From NCBI GenBank assembly GCA_902782795.1, contig CACZOT010000239.1:1-5184 (forward strand): 5,184 nt of DNA. The letters are read 5' to 3'. Numbering within the stretch: the stretch's first letter is position 1; the number at the start of each line of letters is the position of its first letter. The notes under the pieces were generated by a model that worked only from the letters and a program-made list of their open reading frames with translations, searched no databases and was not told where the DNA came from. The stretch is from an uncultured Eubacteriales bacterium (GTDB lineage Bacteria; Bacillota; Clostridia; Christensenellales; Aristaeellaceae). Below are positions 4,203 through 5,184 of the stretch, piece after piece. A program made the translations under genes and the position numbers.

Positions 4203-4916
4203 ATGCGCGTTCTCGATATCGATCTGGATTTCTTCCTGGCGGATTGCTGCCCGCTGGCCGCGATAGGGGAGCGCCCCGCTCTCGCGGGGCACGAGCCCTG
4301 GATGGAGGCTACGGTGGTCCGCTTCCTGGAGGAGCAATGCGGCCTCTCGACGGCGCGTCCGCTGCCCGGCCGAATGATGGAGACCCACGACGGCGCCGTG
4401 CGCTTCTGGGACGAACGCCTGCGCGAAGGGACGTTGACCGCGCCCTTCCGCGTCACACATGTCGACGCCCACAGCGACCTGGGCATCGGCAAGCCCGGGC
4501 CGGGGTTCGCGCTCAATACCGTCCTGGCGCGCCGACCTGAAGCGCGCGCGGATATCCCCGCCTACTACGGGCAAAAGCAGCTGGACGAGGCCAATTATCT
4601 CCTCTTCGCGCTGGCCTTCCGCTGGGTGGGCGAGCTGGACAACGTGCGCAACCCGCGCTCGCGGCCCGATATCCCCAGGGAGATCCTCGCGCCGGGGCAG
4701 AGCGATTTGATCCGCCTGAGCTCCTTCGTCTCGCGGTTTTTTGAGGGAACGAATGGCCCGGAGCCGGAGATCCCCTTCCACGTCTATGAGGACTACACGG
4801 CCTTTTCCGCTCCGGGAGATTTCGATTTTCTGACCGTGGCCGTCTCTCCGCGCTATGCCCCGCGGGAGGCGGAAGCGCTCTTGCCTGTGTTCGAGCGCTA
4901 CATCCGGCCCGTGTAG
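4203..4916 (+). CDS. UPF0489 family protein (arginase-like, predicted metal-dependent enzyme)
   Basis: A 237-residue protein that I recognise as the UPF0489 family (relative of human C5orf22). The family is thought to have an arginase/deacetylase-like fold, but I know of no proven reaction. Seen: VLDIDLDFF (3-11) at the N-terminus and THVDAHSDLG (85-94), which resembles the DAHxD metal-binding motif of arginases, with H86, D88, H90 and D92 as candidate ligands. Near the C-terminus DFDFLTVAVSPRYAPREAE matches the family's 'FDY..LA.SP.Y.P..A' block. At 237 residues it is somewhat shorter than the bacterial relatives I recall, apparently in the segment after DNVRNP (about 147-152). No signal peptide, so cytoplasmic. 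I chose ATG 4203 because GGAGG (4191-4195) is 7 nt upstream; the in-frame ATG 4161 overlaps the previous stop codon, has no ribosome binding site and lies upstream of the predicted transcript start. Own promoter and terminator indicate independent expression. Confidence 0.82.
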   Translation: MRVLDIDLDFFLADCCPLAAIGERPALAGHEPWMEATVVRFLEEQCGLSTARPLPGRMMETHDGAVRFWDERLREGTLTAPFRVTHVDAHSDLGIGKPGPGFALNTVLARRPEARADIPAYYGQKQLDEANYLLFALAFRWVGELDNVRNPRSRPDIPREILAPGQSDLIRLSSFVSRFFEGTNGPEPEIPFHVYEDYTAFSAPGDFDFLTVAVSPRYAPREAEALLPVFERYIRPV

Positions 4917-4930
4917 GCAAGCCCTTTTCC

Positions 4931-4977
4931 ACAGCCCCCGGCCGTCGGCAAAACGCCGCCCGCCGGGGGTTCTGTTT
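4931..4977 (+). terminator. Intrinsic terminator after the UPF0489 gene
   Basis: CCCCCGGC (4935-4942) pairs with GCCGGGGG (4962-4969), with an inner CGGC/GCCG stem (4946-4949 with 4955-4958) and an AAAAC loop. ACAG (4931-4934) can pair with CTGT (4972-4975) to extend the base. The 3' side reads TTCTGTTT, a modest T-tract. It starts 14 nt after the stop codon and is very GC-stable; the minus-strand side lacks a T-run. Confidence 0.82.
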
Positions 4978-5152
4978 CCAAACGAAACGGTCATAAGCCT
5001 GCGCCCGCCGCCGCGCCGCCTGGCCGTGGGTGACGGTGACGACGCCGCGGTCGCTGGGGCAATGAATCGCCACCGAGAGAGATTGGGCGGCTTTTCGCCG
5101 CGCCACGGCGCCTTCATGCGCAAGCTCCAATCCCCGCTGCCGAGCTCGGCGC
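4978..5152. other. Gene-free stretch with open frames on both strands, possibly a repeat or gene remnant
   Basis: No gene can be supported here. On the minus strand an open frame from about 5130 to 4985 reads without stops, including HCPSDRGVVTVTHGQAARRR, and on the plus strand frame 1 is also open, with an ATG at 5062 continuing to the window end. Neither frame has a convincing ribosome binding site, and the minus frame runs on into the terminator and antisense to the UPF0489 gene. The plus-strand ATG would also precede the promoter at 5153-5181. The sequence feels like a dispersed intergenic repeat of the kind seen in some gut Clostridia, but that is an impression and cannot be tested within this window. 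Confidence 0.3.
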
Positions 5153-5181
5153 TTTACACGCGGAAGGATATAAGGTATACT
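5153..5181 (+). promoter_or_regulatory. Strong SigA-type promoter reading out of the window
   Basis: TTTACA (5153-5158; five of six) is separated by exactly 17 bp from TATACT (5176-5181; five of six). The start site would be a few bases past the end of the window, so the gene it drives lies to the right. Its position after the terminator at 4931-4977 marks the start of a new transcription unit. Confidence 0.78.
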
Positions 5182-5184
5182 TAC

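Noticed and set aside
4059..5123. Long minus-strand open frame of 354 codons
   Set aside because: It runs antisense through the UPF0489 gene, the terminator and the end of the membrane-protein gene. Its composition (Arg/Gly/Pro-rich) is that of a shadow of GC-rich coding sequence.

Overview
This is a GC-rich window (roughly 60-65% GC by eye). It has strong Shine-Dalgarno sequences (GGAGG, AAGGAGG), SigA-type promoters with near-consensus boxes and 17-18 bp spacers in AT-rich islands, and short 5-13 nt gene junctions. Together with the protein content (GH38 mannosidase, Isf-like flavoprotein, secreted C39-like protein, UPF0489 protein), this suggests a high-GC member of the Bacillota, probably a gut-associated Clostridia lineage. 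That placement is inference; there is no rRNA or other phylogenetic marker here.

Layout, left to right. (1) Positions 1-1237, plus strand: the 3' end of a GH38 alpha-mannosidase gene overlaps by 8 bp the start of a small flavodoxin-fold protein with a clustered-cysteine motif like that of iron-sulfur flavoproteins; these form one transcription unit. (2) Positions 1242-1282: a terminator hairpin shared by two convergent units, with its T-tract on the minus-strand side. (3) Positions 1300-2013, minus strand: a secreted C39-like cysteine peptidase homologue, with a GTG start, a signal peptide and its own near-perfect SigA promoter. (4) Positions 2014-2315: an AT-rich divergent intergenic region with back-to-back promoters, two dyads that could be operators, and a leader hairpin. 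(5) Positions 2316-3107, plus: an inositol-monophosphatase family enzyme. (6) Positions 3108-3248: a leader with a perfect -10 but no clear -35, an 8-bp direct repeat and two small hairpins. (7) Positions 3249-4161, plus: an unrecognised secreted protein (160 aa) followed closely by an unrecognised two-helix membrane protein (139 aa). (8) Positions 4203-4916, plus: a UPF0489 (arginase-like) protein with its own internal promoter and leader hairpin, then a terminator at 4931-4977. (9) Positions 4978-5184: non-genic or repeat-like sequence ending in a strong promoter that points out of the window.

The genes do not form one obvious pathway. The mannosidase and flavoprotein are linked by overlap, and the secreted and membrane proteins are linked by tight spacing and may act together at the cell surface. 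Points most worth following: the C39-like protein has Ser where the family usually has its third catalytic residue; similar G/C-stem hairpins sit in the leaders of the phosphatase and secreted-protein genes; the secreted/membrane pair has no recognisable family; and the UPF0489 family has no established reaction that I know of. I see no mobile element, CRISPR array, tRNA, rRNA or clear defence system, and nothing that demonstrates a wholly new system.
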